From NCBI GenBank assembly GCA_013001595.1, contig JABDMH010000152.1, positions 1 to 64,000 on the forward strand: a DNA stretch of 64,000 nucleotides, read 5' to 3'. This stretch comes from Saprospiraceae bacterium. Its GTDB lineage: Bacteria > Bacteroidota > Bacteroidia > Chitinophagales > Saprospiraceae. The translations under genes were made by a program, and so were the position numbers. Below are positions 36,121-46,075 of the stretch, one piece after another; within the stretch, counting starts at the first letter, position 1, and each line of letters starts with the position of its first letter. The notes under the pieces are model-generated. The model worked only from the letters and a program-made list of their open reading frames with translations. It did not search any database and had not been told where the DNA came from.

Positions 36121-37119
36121 TTAGGGTACTTCCACAGCATTTAATATCTCTTTGATCACATCTTCTTGAGATATGTTTTCTGCCTCAGCTTCATAGGTAA
36201 GCCCCAAGCGATGTCTTAATATATCATGGCATACGGAGCGCACATCTTCGGGTATAACAAAACCACGCCGCCTAATAAAGGCCATCGCTTTTGCGGCCAG
36301 CCCTAGATTGATGGTGGCCCTGGGGCTGGCCCCATACTGAATAAGAAGATCGAGCTGATCTAATCCATATTGCTTGGGATCACGAGTTGCAAACACAATA
36401 TCTAGGATATATTGCTCAATTTTATCGTCCATATATACCTTACTGACTACCTTTCGAGCTCTTATCACCTCTTCCGGCGACACCCTGCTTTCTACTAGTC
36501 CAAATCGCTCATCATTGAGATTGCGGCGCATGATCTCCCGCTCATCTTCTTTGGTAGGATAATCGATCTTAACTTTCAACATGAAGCGATCCACCTGTGC
36601 TTCAGGAAGTGGATAGGTGCCTTCTTGCTCAATGGGGTTTTGGGTAGCCAAGACTAGAAAAGGCTCCTCCAATCCGTAGCTTGAGTCTCCGATGGTCACT
36701 TGGCGTTCCTGCATAGCTTCCAGCAAAGCACTTTGCACCTTGGCTGGTGCCCGATTAATCTCATCTGCCAAGATGAAATTGGCAAAGATGGGACCCTTAC
36801 GAACCGTAAAATCTGCTTCCCTTGGATTGTAGATCAAAGTCCCTATTATATCAGCCGGCAATAGATCTGGAGTAAACTGAATGCGACTGAATTTAGCCTG
36901 TATAGCTGAAGCCAAGGTCTTAATGGCTAGAGTCTTTGCAAGCCCCGGCAAGCCCTCCAAAAGGACATGTCCCTTAGTCAGTAGGCCAAGCAGCAATCTC
37001 TCCATCATGTATTCCTGACCCACGATCACCTTTCTGGTCTCCGTAAGTAATGTTTCCACAAAGGCACTTTCAATGTAGATTTGCTTATTGAGTGCTTCAA
37101 TGTCTAGATCAGGCTGCAT
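36121..37119 (-). CDS. MoxR family AAA+ ATPase
   Basis: 332 residues. Walker A is LLEGLPGLAKT, Walker B is FILADEINRAPAK, sensor 1 is LATQNPIEQEGTYPLPEAQ, and arginine-finger/sensor-2 segments follow (QVDRFMLKV, YGASPRATINLGLAA). MoxR ATPases act as chaperones that mature VWA-domain partners. It is the first gene of the eight-gene run moxR, DUF58, BatD-like, batA, batB, batC, BatD-like small, batD. No clear TAnnTTTG element was found in the 158 bp upstream. Confidence 0.94.
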   Translation of the reverse strand: MQPDLDIEALNKQIYIESAFVETLLTETRKVIVGQEYMMERLLLGLLTKGHVLLEGLPGLAKTLAIKTLASAIQAKFSRIQFTPDLLPADIIGTLIYNPREADFTVRKGPIFANFILADEINRAPAKVQSALLEAMQERQVTIGDSSYGLEEPFLVLATQNPIEQEGTYPLPEAQVDRFMLKVKIDYPTKEDEREIMRRNLNDERFGLVESRVSPEEVIRARKVVSKVYMDDKIEQYILDIVFATRDPKQYGLDQLDLLIQYGASPRATINLGLAAKAMAFIRRRGFVIPEDVRSVCHDILRHRLGLTYEAEAENISQEDVIKEILNAVEVP

Positions 37120-37277
37120 AGCTTGGTCTTTTTTACGTTATGAAAAAGGAAAGCACAATGCCTTGAGTAGGTCCGAGAATTCATCCATTTGGACAAAAGC
37201 AGGGAATTCAAGACAAAGGCCCGTAAAAGTGGCAATTTTTAGGCAATTTTCATGAATTTACATTGCTATCCATAGAT

Positions 37278-37952
37278 ATGAACCCTATGAATAACGCTCA
37301 TTCCAGTTCGGTCGTATTATCCATACTAACTTGGATACTAGCGATTTCCATGGGCATACCCATATTGGGAACTGCACAAGTCCATCCAAGCACAAAACCG
37401 GTTTCCCACATCCATCAATTGAAACAAGGAGTGTTGATCTTTGGTGCACCAGACCAGCGCAAGAAAATTGAATTTCTGCAGATGCATCTGTCCTCAGATC
37501 AGATTTCTCCAAAAGAACGGGAGCGCACAGAAGAACTACTCATGCAAACAAAATTGGAGAGAGATAGCTTTTACAGAGCATTGTGCAGTGCCGTTCAAAC
37601 ACACTACACCTTTTCAGAATATGTGGTCACCCAAGCCCATTTGATGGGAAGTGTCAAAGACAGCATATTGATTACCTGGCAAGATCAAGGGCGTCAAGCT
37701 GAGATCTTCTTTGTCAGAAGGGGCTCTGTAGAGAGTGGCGCTGATGCCCTCATTATTACAGACGTCAATGGGAAAGTACTGAGTCGTCCCTTTCCTTATT
37801 ATGTGCGGACCACCAAGATCTCCGCTCTATTCGAAGCTTTTTTTGGTTCGGCTGACATAACTTGGAAGGACTTAAACATTGTCATAGAAAAACTTGATAA
37901 AAAACTACATGTTCATCATACCAAAGTGAACCGTAGATCTACTCGATTTTAG
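37278..37952 (+). CDS. conserved Bacteroidota exported protein of unknown function
   Basis: About 224 residues from ATG 37278 (MNPMNNAHSS); ATG 37287 is also possible and the TTG at 37263 unlikely. A signal peptide ends near GIPILGTAQ. HQLKQGVLIFGAPDQRKKIE, the central helices, and the C-terminal RPFPYYVRT...NIVIEKLDKKLH resemble an uncharacterised Bacteroidota family (recalled, not searched). No active-site motif is evident. It reads opposite to moxR and its last 14 bp overlap the 3' end of the convergent WD40 gene. Confidence 0.7.
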   Translation: MNPMNNAHSSSVVLSILTWILAISMGIPILGTAQVHPSTKPVSHIHQLKQGVLIFGAPDQRKKIEFLQMHLSSDQISPKERERTEELLMQTKLERDSFYRALCSAVQTHYTFSEYVVTQAHLMGSVKDSILITWQDQGRQAEIFFVRRGSVESGADALIITDVNGKVLSRPFPYYVRTTKISALFEAFFGSADITWKDLNIVIEKLDKKLHVHHTKVNRRSTRF

Positions 37953-38865
37953 TCGCTGTTTCCCAGACACTAATCGAGCGATCATCACTGGCGGCATATA
38001 GTCTGACTCCGTCTGGAGACCACATCAGGTGATTCACCGAATTAATATGACCGTCGAATTTTGCTGCATCCATTGACTGATGTAGTGTCAAGTCATTGGC
38101 ATCCCATAGACGAATCGTTTTATCGCGACTTGCAGTGGCTAGCCATGGTCTGGATGGATGAAGTGCCAATGAATTTATTGTATACCAATGGGCATTGATG
38201 TCTGCTACTAAAGAAATTGGTCCTGACAAATCCCACTTCTTTAGGTGTGCATCCCTTCCTCCACTATATAGAAATTGACCACATTGGGAAAAAACCACTG
38301 CAAATACAGAATTATCATGAGCATCCTCGATGACATCGATCACCTTTCCAGAGGCGAGGTGTAGGATATAGATTTGGTTGTCGCTCGCCGCCACCGCCAG
38401 GATCTGATTGTCTGGAGCCAGTGCAAAGTCCCTGAGCTTTGCTTCGGATAGGCGTATAGACTCCGAAATCTCTAGATCTTCTAGATGCCATATGCCCATC
38501 CTGCCGTCTCCACCCGCGGTCAATAGCTTTCCATCATGGATTAAAAGGTCGTAGATCCCCCCTTTATGAAAAATTAGATTTCTCGCCTTGTTCTGAGCTG
38601 TGGGATCTATGAAGTAGAGGTTGCCAGAAAAGGCTCCCGCCATAAGGCAGTTCGTATCGGAAATCTCCCTGATCGTAAAAACTTGGTCACCCACCTCCGC
38701 CAACAACTTTCCATCCTGGTGATCTGCGGTTGGCCACTTCACAATCCAACCATCTCCCGCCCCTGAATATAAATAATCACCCTGGAGACTGGTGTCCAGG
38801 CCATAAATAGAGCCTTTATGTCCTGTCAGTTTTGTTTGAAGGGTTAGCCGTAGGTTCTCATGCAT
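37939..38865 (-). CDS. WD40 repeat protein
   Basis: 308 residues from ATG 38865 (MHENLRLTLQTKLTGHKGS), long enough for one seven-bladed propeller. Recognisable blades include TGHKGSIYGLDTS...GWIVKWP, GGIYDLLIHDG..GRMGIWHL, DNSVFAVVFSQCGQFLYSGG, and the final INSVNHLMWSPDGVRLYAAS...RSISVWE. No other domain or signal peptide is present, so it should be a cytoplasmic scaffold. The partner is unknown. Confidence 0.88.
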   Translation of the reverse strand: MHENLRLTLQTKLTGHKGSIYGLDTSLQGDYLYSGAGDGWIVKWPTADHQDGKLLAEVGDQVFTIREISDTNCLMAGAFSGNLYFIDPTAQNKARNLIFHKGGIYDLLIHDGKLLTAGGDGRMGIWHLEDLEISESIRLSEAKLRDFALAPDNQILAVAASDNQIYILHLASGKVIDVIEDAHDNSVFAVVFSQCGQFLYSGGRDAHLKKWDLSGPISLVADINAHWYTINSLALHPSRPWLATASRDKTIRLWDANDLTLHQSMDAAKFDGHINSVNHLMWSPDGVRLYAASDDRSISVWETATKIE

Positions 38866-38995
38866 GGTGAAAAAATATCTAAAATTCAAACGCCTCCCGT
38901 GTCAGTTAGCGGGTCTAAAGGTAGAAAGACAAAATCATTAGTTTTGATCTTGGTTGAAGCCATGAGATTACATCTTATAAAAAAATGAACCAATA

Positions 38996-39652
38996 GTGCC
39001 ACTCATACTGAAGGAAAAAATACGGGAAGAAGGAGTATTTGGCATCTGGGAAATTGATGAAACGGATGCATTTTTCGAGGCACTACTGGACCTTAGTCAA
39101 GAAGAAAGCCGGGAGGTCCAACAACTAAAATCAAGAAGAAGGACCGAATGGTTGGCAAGCCGATGGCTTTTACATATTATTTCGGGAAGGGCTGCCCGGG
39201 GCATCTTGGTTAAGGATGAATTTGGCAAGCCTTATATTGCAGGCAGCAATTGGTACATATCGATCAGTCATACCCATCAATACACTGCTGCAATAGCGGC
39301 ACCATTCTTGGTAGGTATAGATATACAAGTCAGGGTTGAAAAAATAACCCGAATTGCGAAGAAGTTTCTTAGTGCTCATGAAGCCGAGAATGTGACGGGA
39401 CAGCGACCTATTGACTACATGCACATTTATTGGGGCGCAAAAGAATGTCTTTATAAAGCCTACGGACGACGAGTACTTGACTTTAAAAAGGACTTGAGAA
39501 TTGATGCTTTCAACATTGAGCTCGAACGTACATCCGGCGCCATTCTGAAAGGTAAAAATCAACGATTTGATTTACACTTTAAAGTGCACAAACCATATAT
39601 TTTAGTTTTAGCCTTAGAGAATAATTCGAATGAAGCTCATATACAGTCTTAG
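38996..39652 (+). CDS. 4'-phosphopantetheinyl transferase family protein
   Basis: 218 residues. YISISHTHQYTAAIA, VGIDIQ (Mg-binding Asp) and WGAKECLYKAYG (the WxxKE.xxK motif) identify the Sfp/AcpT-type fold, which moves phosphopantetheine from CoA to a carrier-protein serine. The substrate carrier is unknown and no synthase genes lie nearby. The start is GTG at 38996; the only ATG just upstream (38985) closes after three codons. TAGTTTTG (38939-38946) is a possible -7 element. The C-terminus overlaps the next gene by 23 bp. Confidence 0.9.
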   Translation: MPLILKEKIREEGVFGIWEIDETDAFFEALLDLSQEESREVQQLKSRRRTEWLASRWLLHIISGRAARGILVKDEFGKPYIAGSNWYISISHTHQYTAAIAAPFLVGIDIQVRVEKITRIAKKFLSAHEAENVTGQRPIDYMHIYWGAKECLYKAYGRRVLDFKKDLRIDAFNIELERTSGAILKGKNQRFDLHFKVHKPYILVLALENNSNEAHIQS

Positions 39653-40058
39653 CTTACTCTTCATACTTTCAGCTTGCTCAGAGTCAGATCAGTCGTCAGG
39701 ATCGAATGCTGCTGAATCTGATGACTTTGAGGCGTTTTACCAACGGTTTCATGCAGACAGCCTATTTCAAATGGAGCACATTGCCTTTCCATTGGCAGGA
39801 CTTCCTATCCATGCAGACTCACTCGAAGATGCCAGATCGTTTTTCTGGCAAGAGGACAATTGGGTCCTCCATCGCGCTTTTGATGAACGCCTAACTGGAT
39901 ATGAAAGGAGTAGAAAAAGGTTTGGATCGAACATTATTATCGAGACCATCGTCCAAAAAGACACCGATATAGGCATGATTCGGCGATTCGCGAAAATGGA
40001 CGATGAGTGGATACTTATCTATTATGCTGCAATGAATCAATTCGAACCTAACAATTAA
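39630..40058 (+). CDS. small lipoprotein, possibly DUF4348-like
   Basis: 142 residues. MKLIYSLSLLFILSAC is a lipoprotein signal with lipobox L-S-A-Cys, followed by a Ser/Asp/Glu-rich linker. The segment DFEAFYQRFHADSLFQMEHIAFPLAG resembles the DUF4348 domain of Bacteroidota lipoproteins. The likely location is periplasm-facing on a membrane. It overlaps the phosphopantetheinyl transferase 3' end by 23 bp in another frame, so the two are probably coupled. Confidence 0.75.
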   Translation: MKLIYSLSLLFILSACSESDQSSGSNAAESDDFEAFYQRFHADSLFQMEHIAFPLAGLPIHADSLEDARSFFWQEDNWVLHRAFDERLTGYERSRKRFGSNIIIETIVQKDTDIGMIRRFAKMDDEWILIYYAAMNQFEPNN

Positions 40059-40154
40059 AAGTATCAGGCTACTTGAGCGAAAGCCGTAATTACAACCGAG
40101 ATCTAAGGGAAATCAGTACAGGCCACTAGTGTCGTTTCACCTCTTGCGCGTAGT

Positions 40155-41120
40155 CTAATAATAATTTCCGTCTCGAAGAAAATCTCTTACATACTGTTTC
40201 ACTCCCTGTTCCAACGAATGAAAAGGCACCGTGTAGCCTTGGCTCAATAGCTTATCCATTTTGGCCTCGGTAAAGTATTGGTACGTATCTCGAATGTCAG
40301 CAGGAGTATCAATAAATTCAATACTTGGATCTTGGTCCATCGCGTGAAAAGTAGCCCTTACGAGGTCCAAGAAAGTCCTTGCGTGGCCTGTGCCGGCATT
40401 GTACAAACCATCAGCAGGTCGACGCTGCATACAAAATATGCAGATTGATAGTATGTCTTGAACATAGATAAAATCCCTGCTTTGATGACCATCCTTGACA
40501 TCTGTTCGATGCGACCGAAAAAGGCGCATGCTGCCTGTTTTCCGGATTTGGTTGAAGGCGTGAAAAATCACGCTCGCCATCCGATCTTTATGGTACTCAT
40601 TAGGACCATATACATTGAAAAACTTTAACCCTTGCCATGCCGGAGGCTGGTGATCTTGCGTCAAAGCCCATTTATCAAAATCATTTTTAGATTGACCATA
40701 TGGATTCAAAGGGAGGAGCTTCTTGATGATTTCGTGGCTATCTGCATAGCTGAAGAACCCATCGCCATATGTAGCAGCACTTGATGCATAAGTCAACGGA
40801 ATACCAAACTCAGCACATTTTTTCCACACAGACTTGCTGTAGTTCAAATTTAATCTATCGAAAATACCTCGATCCTTCTCAACGGTATCTGTTCGTGCTC
40901 CCAGATGGAAAATATGCTGAACAGATCGATGATTGGCATCGATCCAATCTGCAAAGTCATTTCTGTGCACGATGCCATGCAGACGCTTGTTATTTAGGTT
41001 TTTCAATTTGTTAGGAGATGAAAAGTCATCAATGGCTATCACATCCTCAAATGATAGTGCATTCAGACGCCCAATGAGACAACTTCCAATGAAGCCAGCT
41101 GCGCCCGTTACCGCAATCAT
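40155..41120 (-). CDS. hldD: ADP-L-glycero-D-manno-heptose 6-epimerase
   Basis: 321 residues. The Rossmann motif VTGAAGFIG (residues 4-12) binds NADP, and NPYGQSK gives the YxxxK catalytic pair. YASSAATYGDG and KFFNVYGPNEYHKDRMASVI are characteristic of HldD/RfaD. The enzyme epimerises ADP-D,D-heptose to ADP-L,D-heptose for LPS inner core. I use ATG 41120, whose ATGA overlaps the gcvP stop; the frame to 41150 would start inside gcvP. No other heptose genes are nearby. Confidence 0.9.
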   Translation of the reverse strand: MIAVTGAAGFIGSCLIGRLNALSFEDVIAIDDFSSPNKLKNLNNKRLHGIVHRNDFADWIDANHRSVQHIFHLGARTDTVEKDRGIFDRLNLNYSKSVWKKCAEFGIPLTYASSAATYGDGFFSYADSHEIIKKLLPLNPYGQSKNDFDKWALTQDHQPPAWQGLKFFNVYGPNEYHKDRMASVIFHAFNQIRKTGSMRLFRSHRTDVKDGHQSRDFIYVQDILSICIFCMQRRPADGLYNAGTGHARTFLDLVRATFHAMDQDPSIEFIDTPADIRDTYQYFTEAKMDKLLSQGYTVPFHSLEQGVKQYVRDFLRDGNYY

Positions 41121-43960
41121 TGGTAGCTTTCTATAGGCGGGCAAGTACATACCAGCGTCCGATCACCATAGACATTATCAACCCGCCGTACGGCAGCCCA
41201 GAATTTATGCCCAGACCTAAGCCAAGGAAGGGGAAAGGCGGCCTTTTCACGTGAATAGGGATAGGTCCAACTATCGTCACTAACAGATTCTATGGTATGT
41301 GGAGCATGAACCAGCACATTAGACTCAGCAGGATATTCACCACGAGCTATCTCATCAATTTCAGCCTTTATGGCGATCATCGCTTCGCAAAAACGATCTA
41401 GTTCTTCGAGATCTTCGCTCTCCGTGGGTTCAATCATCAGAGTTCCTGTGACTGGAAAAGACAAGGTTGGTGCATGAAAGCCATAGTCTATCAAACGCTT
41501 TGCCACATCCTCTGCGCCCACACCCAGACTTTTAAAGGGCCGCAAATCTAAAATTAGTTCGTGTGCACAATATCCTGCAATACCCAAATACAAGATATCA
41601 TAGTGCCTACTTAATCTATGACTGATGTAGTTGGCATTTAATATCGCGATCTTAGAGGCAGCTGTTAGTCCTTCCTCACCAAGCATCTTGATGTATCCAT
41701 ATGAGATGAGAAGTATGCTCGCACTGCCATAGGGCGCAGCAGACACAGCTGTGCTCTTGCGCTTCGAGGATGCTCCTGTGTATACATGACCAGGTAAATA
41801 GGGGCTGAGCTTTTCGTTGACGCAGATTGGACCCATACCTGGTCCTCCACCGCCATGAGGTATGGCAAAAGTCTTATGTAAGTTGAGGTGGCAAACGTCT
41901 GCTCCTATCAAACCTGGGCTTGTGAGCCCCACCTGGGCATTCATATTTGCCCCATCTAAGTATACCAGGCCTCCATGTTCATGAATAAGTCGACAGATTT
42001 CGCTGATGGACTCTTCAAATACTCCATGCGTAGACGGATAGGTGACCATCAATGCTGCTAGAGCAGGAGCATGGATCTCCAGCTTTGCCTGGAGGTCATC
42101 TAGGTCAATGTTACCATCTTCATCACACGTTACAATGACTACTTTCATCCCGGCCATTACTGCACTGGCAGGATTGGTACCATGGGCAGATGATGGTATC
42201 AGGGTTACATTTCTCTGATGCTCACCATTCGCCTGATGATAGCCTCGAATAGCCATCAATCCTGCATATTCGCCCTGCGCTCCTGAATTTGGCTGGAAAG
42301 AACAGGCAGCCAGCCCGGTTATCTCACATAAATCCCTGGCCAAAGATGATATCATTTCTAGGTACCCTTTCGCTTGGTCCAATGGGGCAAAAGGATGCAT
42401 GTGTGAAAACTCTGGCCATGTCAGTGGCATGAGTTGGCTGGCAGCATTGAGTTTCATGGTACATGATCCCAATGGAATCATGGCATGTACTAAGGAAAGA
42501 TCTTTGTTCTCGAGCGACTTCATATATCGCATGAGCTTCGTCTCCGTATGGTACCTGTTAAAAATCGGGTGTGTTAGGATGTCAGAATCACGTCGGTGCT
42601 CCTTGGGAATGGCCATTTCATCGAAGTCCAATGCTATACTGGAGTTTTTTCCAGTGAGCACATTACAAAGTATTTGTAGATCATGCAACGATGTGGACTC
42701 GTCGATCGAGACCTGAATCGCATCCTGCTGGAGGAATAGATTTAGATCCGCCTCTCGGGCTCGTCGCAATATTCCTTCCAAGGTGGCCTCGTCCTCTTCA
42801 ATTCTAAGCGTATCAAAAAAGGATTGGTGAGCCACCTTGATGCCGTCTGCAGTTAGCTTTTTCCCAAGGACATTGGTCCTTTTTGCAATCGTAGCCGCGA
42901 TATCCCTAATACCTACAGGCCCATGATAGACTGCATACATGGAGGCCATGATGGCCAATAGTGCCTGGGCTGTGCATATGTTGGAGGTAGCTTTTTCTCT
43001 GCGAATATGCTGTTCTCTTGTTTGCAAGGCCATGCGCAATGCCGGAGTTCCATTGATGTCTTTGGATACACCTATGATTCGTCCAGGAATCTGGCGTTTA
43101 AATCTTTCATGGGTTGCGAAATAGGCGGCATGCGGTCCCCCAAATCCCAGAGGTACACCCATTCTTTGCGTACTACCTACCGACGCATCTGCTCCCCACT
43201 CGCCTGGTGGTGTTAGCAATGCGAGTGAAAGTATATCTGCAGCTACTGTTATAAATGCACCAGCCGAATGTAGCTGATTGACCAGATCTCGATAATCTTC
43301 AATGGCACCGGCACCATTGGGGTACTGTACTAGAGCTCCAAAGACATGATCATCAATCGTAAAGGCCTTCCAGTCTCCAACTAGTATCCTGATTCCCAGT
43401 GGAGCAGCCCTGGTCTTCAATACATCAATGGTCTGGGGAAAGACATGCTGATCAACTAGAAAGACATCTGCCGCTTGGTCATCATTCCGTTTATTGCGTA
43501 TGGAATAGAACATACTCATAGCCTCTGCTGCTGCAGTAGCTTCATCGAGCAATGAAGCATTGGCAATGGGCAATGCAGTCAGATCGCTGACCATTGTTTG
43601 AAAATTGAGCAATGCCTCAAGGCGGCCTTGAGCAATCTCTGCTTGATATGGTGTATATTGAGTATACCAGCCGGGATTTTCCCAAATATTACGTTGGATG
43701 GGCGCCGGCGTGATAGTGCCATAATATCCTTGGCCGATATATGATTTGTTCAACTTATTTTTCTTCGCCAGTTGTCGCAAGTGTAGGTGATAATCAAATT
43801 CAGGTCTTGCCGGAGATATGTCCAATGGTCTTGAACTCCTAATGCTTTTTGGTACAGTCAGATCTATAAGTGTATCGAGATCATCCAATTGCAATACCTC
43901 AAGCATCGTTGCTATTTGAGAGGAATCAGGTCCGATATGTCTATGTGCAAATTTTTTCAC
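41117..43960 (-). CDS. gcvP: glycine dehydrogenase (decarboxylating), P-protein
   Basis: 947 residues, the single-chain P-protein. The N-terminal FAHRHIGPDSSQIATML is standard. NLHKTFAIPHGGGGPGMGPI near residue 695 holds the PLP-binding Lys. SLVHAMIPLGSCTMKLN and SFQPNSGAQGEYAGL follow the family. It decarboxylates glycine and passes the aminomethyl group to lipoylated H-protein. gcvT and gcvH are not in the window. It is co-transcribed with hldD through a 4-bp overlap, which is not a functional pairing I know. No glycine riboswitch was seen upstream. Confidence 0.96.
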   Translation of the reverse strand: MKKFAHRHIGPDSSQIATMLEVLQLDDLDTLIDLTVPKSIRSSRPLDISPARPEFDYHLHLRQLAKKNKLNKSYIGQGYYGTITPAPIQRNIWENPGWYTQYTPYQAEIAQGRLEALLNFQTMVSDLTALPIANASLLDEATAAAEAMSMFYSIRNKRNDDQAADVFLVDQHVFPQTIDVLKTRAAPLGIRILVGDWKAFTIDDHVFGALVQYPNGAGAIEDYRDLVNQLHSAGAFITVAADILSLALLTPPGEWGADASVGSTQRMGVPLGFGGPHAAYFATHERFKRQIPGRIIGVSKDINGTPALRMALQTREQHIRREKATSNICTAQALLAIMASMYAVYHGPVGIRDIAATIAKRTNVLGKKLTADGIKVAHQSFFDTLRIEEDEATLEGILRRAREADLNLFLQQDAIQVSIDESTSLHDLQILCNVLTGKNSSIALDFDEMAIPKEHRRDSDILTHPIFNRYHTETKLMRYMKSLENKDLSLVHAMIPLGSCTMKLNAASQLMPLTWPEFSHMHPFAPLDQAKGYLEMISSLARDLCEITGLAACSFQPNSGAQGEYAGLMAIRGYHQANGEHQRNVTLIPSSAHGTNPASAVMAGMKVVIVTCDEDGNIDLDDLQAKLEIHAPALAALMVTYPSTHGVFEESISEICRLIHEHGGLVYLDGANMNAQVGLTSPGLIGADVCHLNLHKTFAIPHGGGGPGMGPICVNEKLSPYLPGHVYTGASSKRKSTAVSAAPYGSASILLISYGYIKMLGEEGLTAASKIAILNANYISHRLSRHYDILYLGIAGYCAHELILDLRPFKSLGVGAEDVAKRLIDYGFHAPTLSFPVTGTLMIEPTESEDLEELDRFCEAMIAIKAEIDEIARGEYPAESNVLVHAPHTIESVSDDSWTYPYSREKAAFPLPWLRSGHKFWAAVRRVDNVYGDRTLVCTCPPIESYQ

Positions 43961-44037
43961 CGGCGAGTTAGCTTTTCTGACAAACCTCGACTAGTGCACA
44001 TGCGCTGGTTGCTCTATGCCTTGTCGTAAGTAAAGCT

Positions 44038-44045
44038 CAAATATA
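44038..44045 (-). promoter_or_regulatory. candidate -7 element of gcvP
   Basis: TATATTTG on the minus strand fits TAnnTTTG; it would give a leader of about 70 nt. No -33 TTTG is visible at the right distance. Confidence 0.35.
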
Positions 44046-44131
44046 TTGAAAAGACATATATTAATCTGCAATGTAGATTGATAAGAAAAATGCAATTGAT
44101 ATCTAGCTGTAGGAATGCTGAAGGGGGAACA

Positions 44132-45394
44132 CTAAGACAATGAAAAAACCTTCTTGACCGTGTCGACCATATCAAGTTTCTCCCAGGTGAACGTCTCAAC
44201 CTCAACCACCTTGGTCTTACCATTCATTCCCACTTCGACTTTCTTCTTTCCGGGCTTTCTTCCCATATGTCCATAAGCAGCGGTCTCAAAATAGATCGGA
44301 TTTTTTAGTCCGTAGCGTTCGACTATGGCACCAGGTCTGAGATCAAAAACTCTCAGCAATTTTGAGGCGATTTCACTATCATCAAGTCCTGCTTTAGTGC
44401 AGGTACCGTAAGTATTAACGAATAGCCCAACGGGCTTTGCAACACCAATGGCATACGCTACTTGAACCAGGCAACGTTTGGCGAGGCCTGCTGCCACAAG
44501 ATTCTTGGCTATATGTCTAGTGGCATAAGCCGCCGAGCGATCTACTTTGGAGGGATCTTTACCAGAGAAAGCACCTCCACCATGGGCTCCTTTACCTCCA
44601 TAAGTATCCACTATGATTTTTCTTCCGGTCAAGCCAGTATCGCCATGCGGACCACCGATCACAAATTTACCGGTAGGATTGACGAAGAGTTTGTACTGGA
44701 CATCAAATAATCTTTTGATGCGAGCAGGCATTCCCTTAATCACTTTGGGGATCAAAATCTCCCGGACATCCTTTTTGATTTTAGCCAGCATCTTACGCTC
44801 TGACCCAAAATCATCGTGCTGGGTAGAAATGACGATCGTATCTATGGCCAGTGGCTTATGGTCCAGGCTGTATTTAATGGTCACTTGAGCTTTGGAGTCC
44901 GGTCGTAAGTAGGTCATCTCCTTTCCACGCTTACGAATAGCAGATAGCTGCATTAAGAGTTTATGCGAGAGCTCCAATCCAAGAGGAATGTATGATGATG
45001 TCTCATTTGTTGCGTAACCAAACATCATACCTTGGTCTCCCGCTCCCTGCTCCTTATTTTTCTTTGTATCTACTCCTTGAGCTATATCGGGAGACTGCTC
45101 GTGTATAGCTGAAATGACACCGCAAGAATCGGCATCAAATTGGTATTCCGACTTGGTATACCCTATCTTCTTAATAACTTCCCTCGCAGTTTTCTGTACA
45201 TCTACATAAGCATTGGATCTAACCTCACCAGAAATTACCGCTAAGCCAGTGGTGACCAGGGTTTCACAGGCCACCCGAGAATCTGGATCTTGCTGAATAA
45301 ACGCATCCAGTATGGCATCAGAAATCTGATCAGCCACCTTGTCAGGATGTCCCTCAGAAACAGACTCCGACGTAAAGAGATAGGACTTTTCCAT
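44132..45394 (-). CDS. metK: S-adenosylmethionine synthetase
   Basis: 420 residues. [19 protein letters not shown] opens the ATP/methionine site, [17 protein letters not shown] is the ATP-binding motif and [19 protein letters not shown] the phosphate-binding loop. It makes SAM from methionine and ATP. A small insertion and a basic segment near the C-terminus ([20 protein letters not shown]) make it longer than the E. coli enzyme (384). It has its own promoter and no SAM riboswitch in the short leader. Confidence 0.97.
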   Translation of the reverse strand: MEKSYLFTSESVSEGHPDKVADQISDAILDAFIQQDPDSRVACETLVTTGLAVISGEVRSNAYVDVQKTAREVIKKIGYTKSEYQFDADSCGVISAIHEQSPDIAQGVDTKKNKEQGAGDQGMMFGYATNETSSYIPLGLELSHKLLMQLSAIRKRGKEMTYLRPDSKAQVTIKYSLDHKPLAIDTIVISTQHDDFGSERKMLAKIKKDVREILIPKVIKGMPARIKRLFDVQYKLFVNPTGKFVIGGPHGDTGLTGRKIIVDTYGGKGAHGGGAFSGKDPSKVDRSAAYATRHIAKNLVAAGLAKRCLVQVAYAIGVAKPVGLFVNTYGTCTKAGLDDSEIASKLLRVFDLRPGAIVERYGLKNPIYFETAAYGHMGRKPGKKKVEVGMNGKTKVVEVETFTWEKLDMVDTVKKVFSLS

Positions 45395-45422
45395 AATTTT
45401 AAATCATCGTTTTGCGATTGCG

Positions 45423-45452
45423 CAAAGTTAGTTTTTCCTCATCACCAGAAAA
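45423..45452 (-). promoter_or_regulatory. promoter of metK
   Basis: On the minus strand TAACTTTG (45423-45430) matches the -7 element, with TTTT (45449-45452) 18 bp upstream as an approximate -33. The start would be near 45416, about 22 nt before the ATG. Confidence 0.6.
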
Positions 45453-45460
45453 CTAATGCA

Positions 45461-46069
45461 CTATTTAATTTCGCAGGTAAACATTTCTTTTCCTTCCAGG
45501 TATCCAACCAACTCATCACCGATTTGAACCGGCCCGACACCCGCCGGTGTTCCGGTAAAGATCAGATCACCCATTTGCAGTTTAAAAAACTGGGAAATAT
45601 AAGTGATGAGATAGTCAAAGTCGAAGATGAGATCGGCAGTGTTACCTTGTTGCACTATTTCACCGTTTTTAGTGAGATGAAAGCTCAAAGCATGAGGATC
45701 ACGTGCTCCCAATGGCATGAAGGAGCTTACAACCGCAGAATGATCAAATGCTTTAGCAAGTTCCCAGGGGTGTCCCTTGGATTTTAATTCACTTTGTACA
45801 TCACGAGCGGTAAAATCAATGCCCAAACCCACCTCTTGATAATATCCGCTGGCAAATGCTGGTTGTATGTGTCGACCATTTTTGCTAATTTTCAGTATGA
45901 CCTCTACTTCGTGCTGAAGATCTTGAGTAAACGCTGGATAGTAGAAAGGCTTGTTGTTCAGCAGAAGTGCAGAAGGAGGTTTCATAAAAATCAAGGGTCG
46001 AGTTGGCACCGGATTATTCAATTCTGATGCATGGTCTCGATAATTCCGGCCAATGCAGATAAGCTTCAT
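45461..46069 (-). CDS. fumarylacetoacetate hydrolase (FAH) family protein
   Basis: 202 residues. CIGRNYRDHASEL at the N-terminus, HEVEVILKISK (metal-binding Glu pair), GLGIDFTARDVQSELKSKGH and LIFTGTPAGVGP are FAH-fold signatures. Such short members are acylpyruvate hydrolases or oxaloacetate tautomerases/decarboxylases with a Mg site. The exact substrate cannot be set. It follows trpS by 6 bp. Confidence 0.92.
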   Translation of the reverse strand: MKLICIGRNYRDHASELNNPVPTRPLIFMKPPSALLLNNKPFYYPAFTQDLQHEVEVILKISKNGRHIQPAFASGYYQEVGLGIDFTARDVQSELKSKGHPWELAKAFDHSAVVSSFMPLGARDPHALSFHLTKNGEIVQQGNTADLIFDFDYLITYISQFFKLQMGDLIFTGTPAGVGPVQIGDELVGYLEGKEMFTCEIK

Positions 46070-46075
46070 ACCAAG

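Noticed and set aside
43961-44131. Glycine riboswitch before gcvP
   Set aside because: No tandem aptamer-like helices or conserved GGA/CGAA-type core could be folded by eye in the 170-bp gap.
45395-45460. SAM riboswitch before metK
   Set aside because: Only 66 bp separate metK from the FAH gene, and the -7 element leaves a leader of about 22 nt, too short for any known SAM aptamer.
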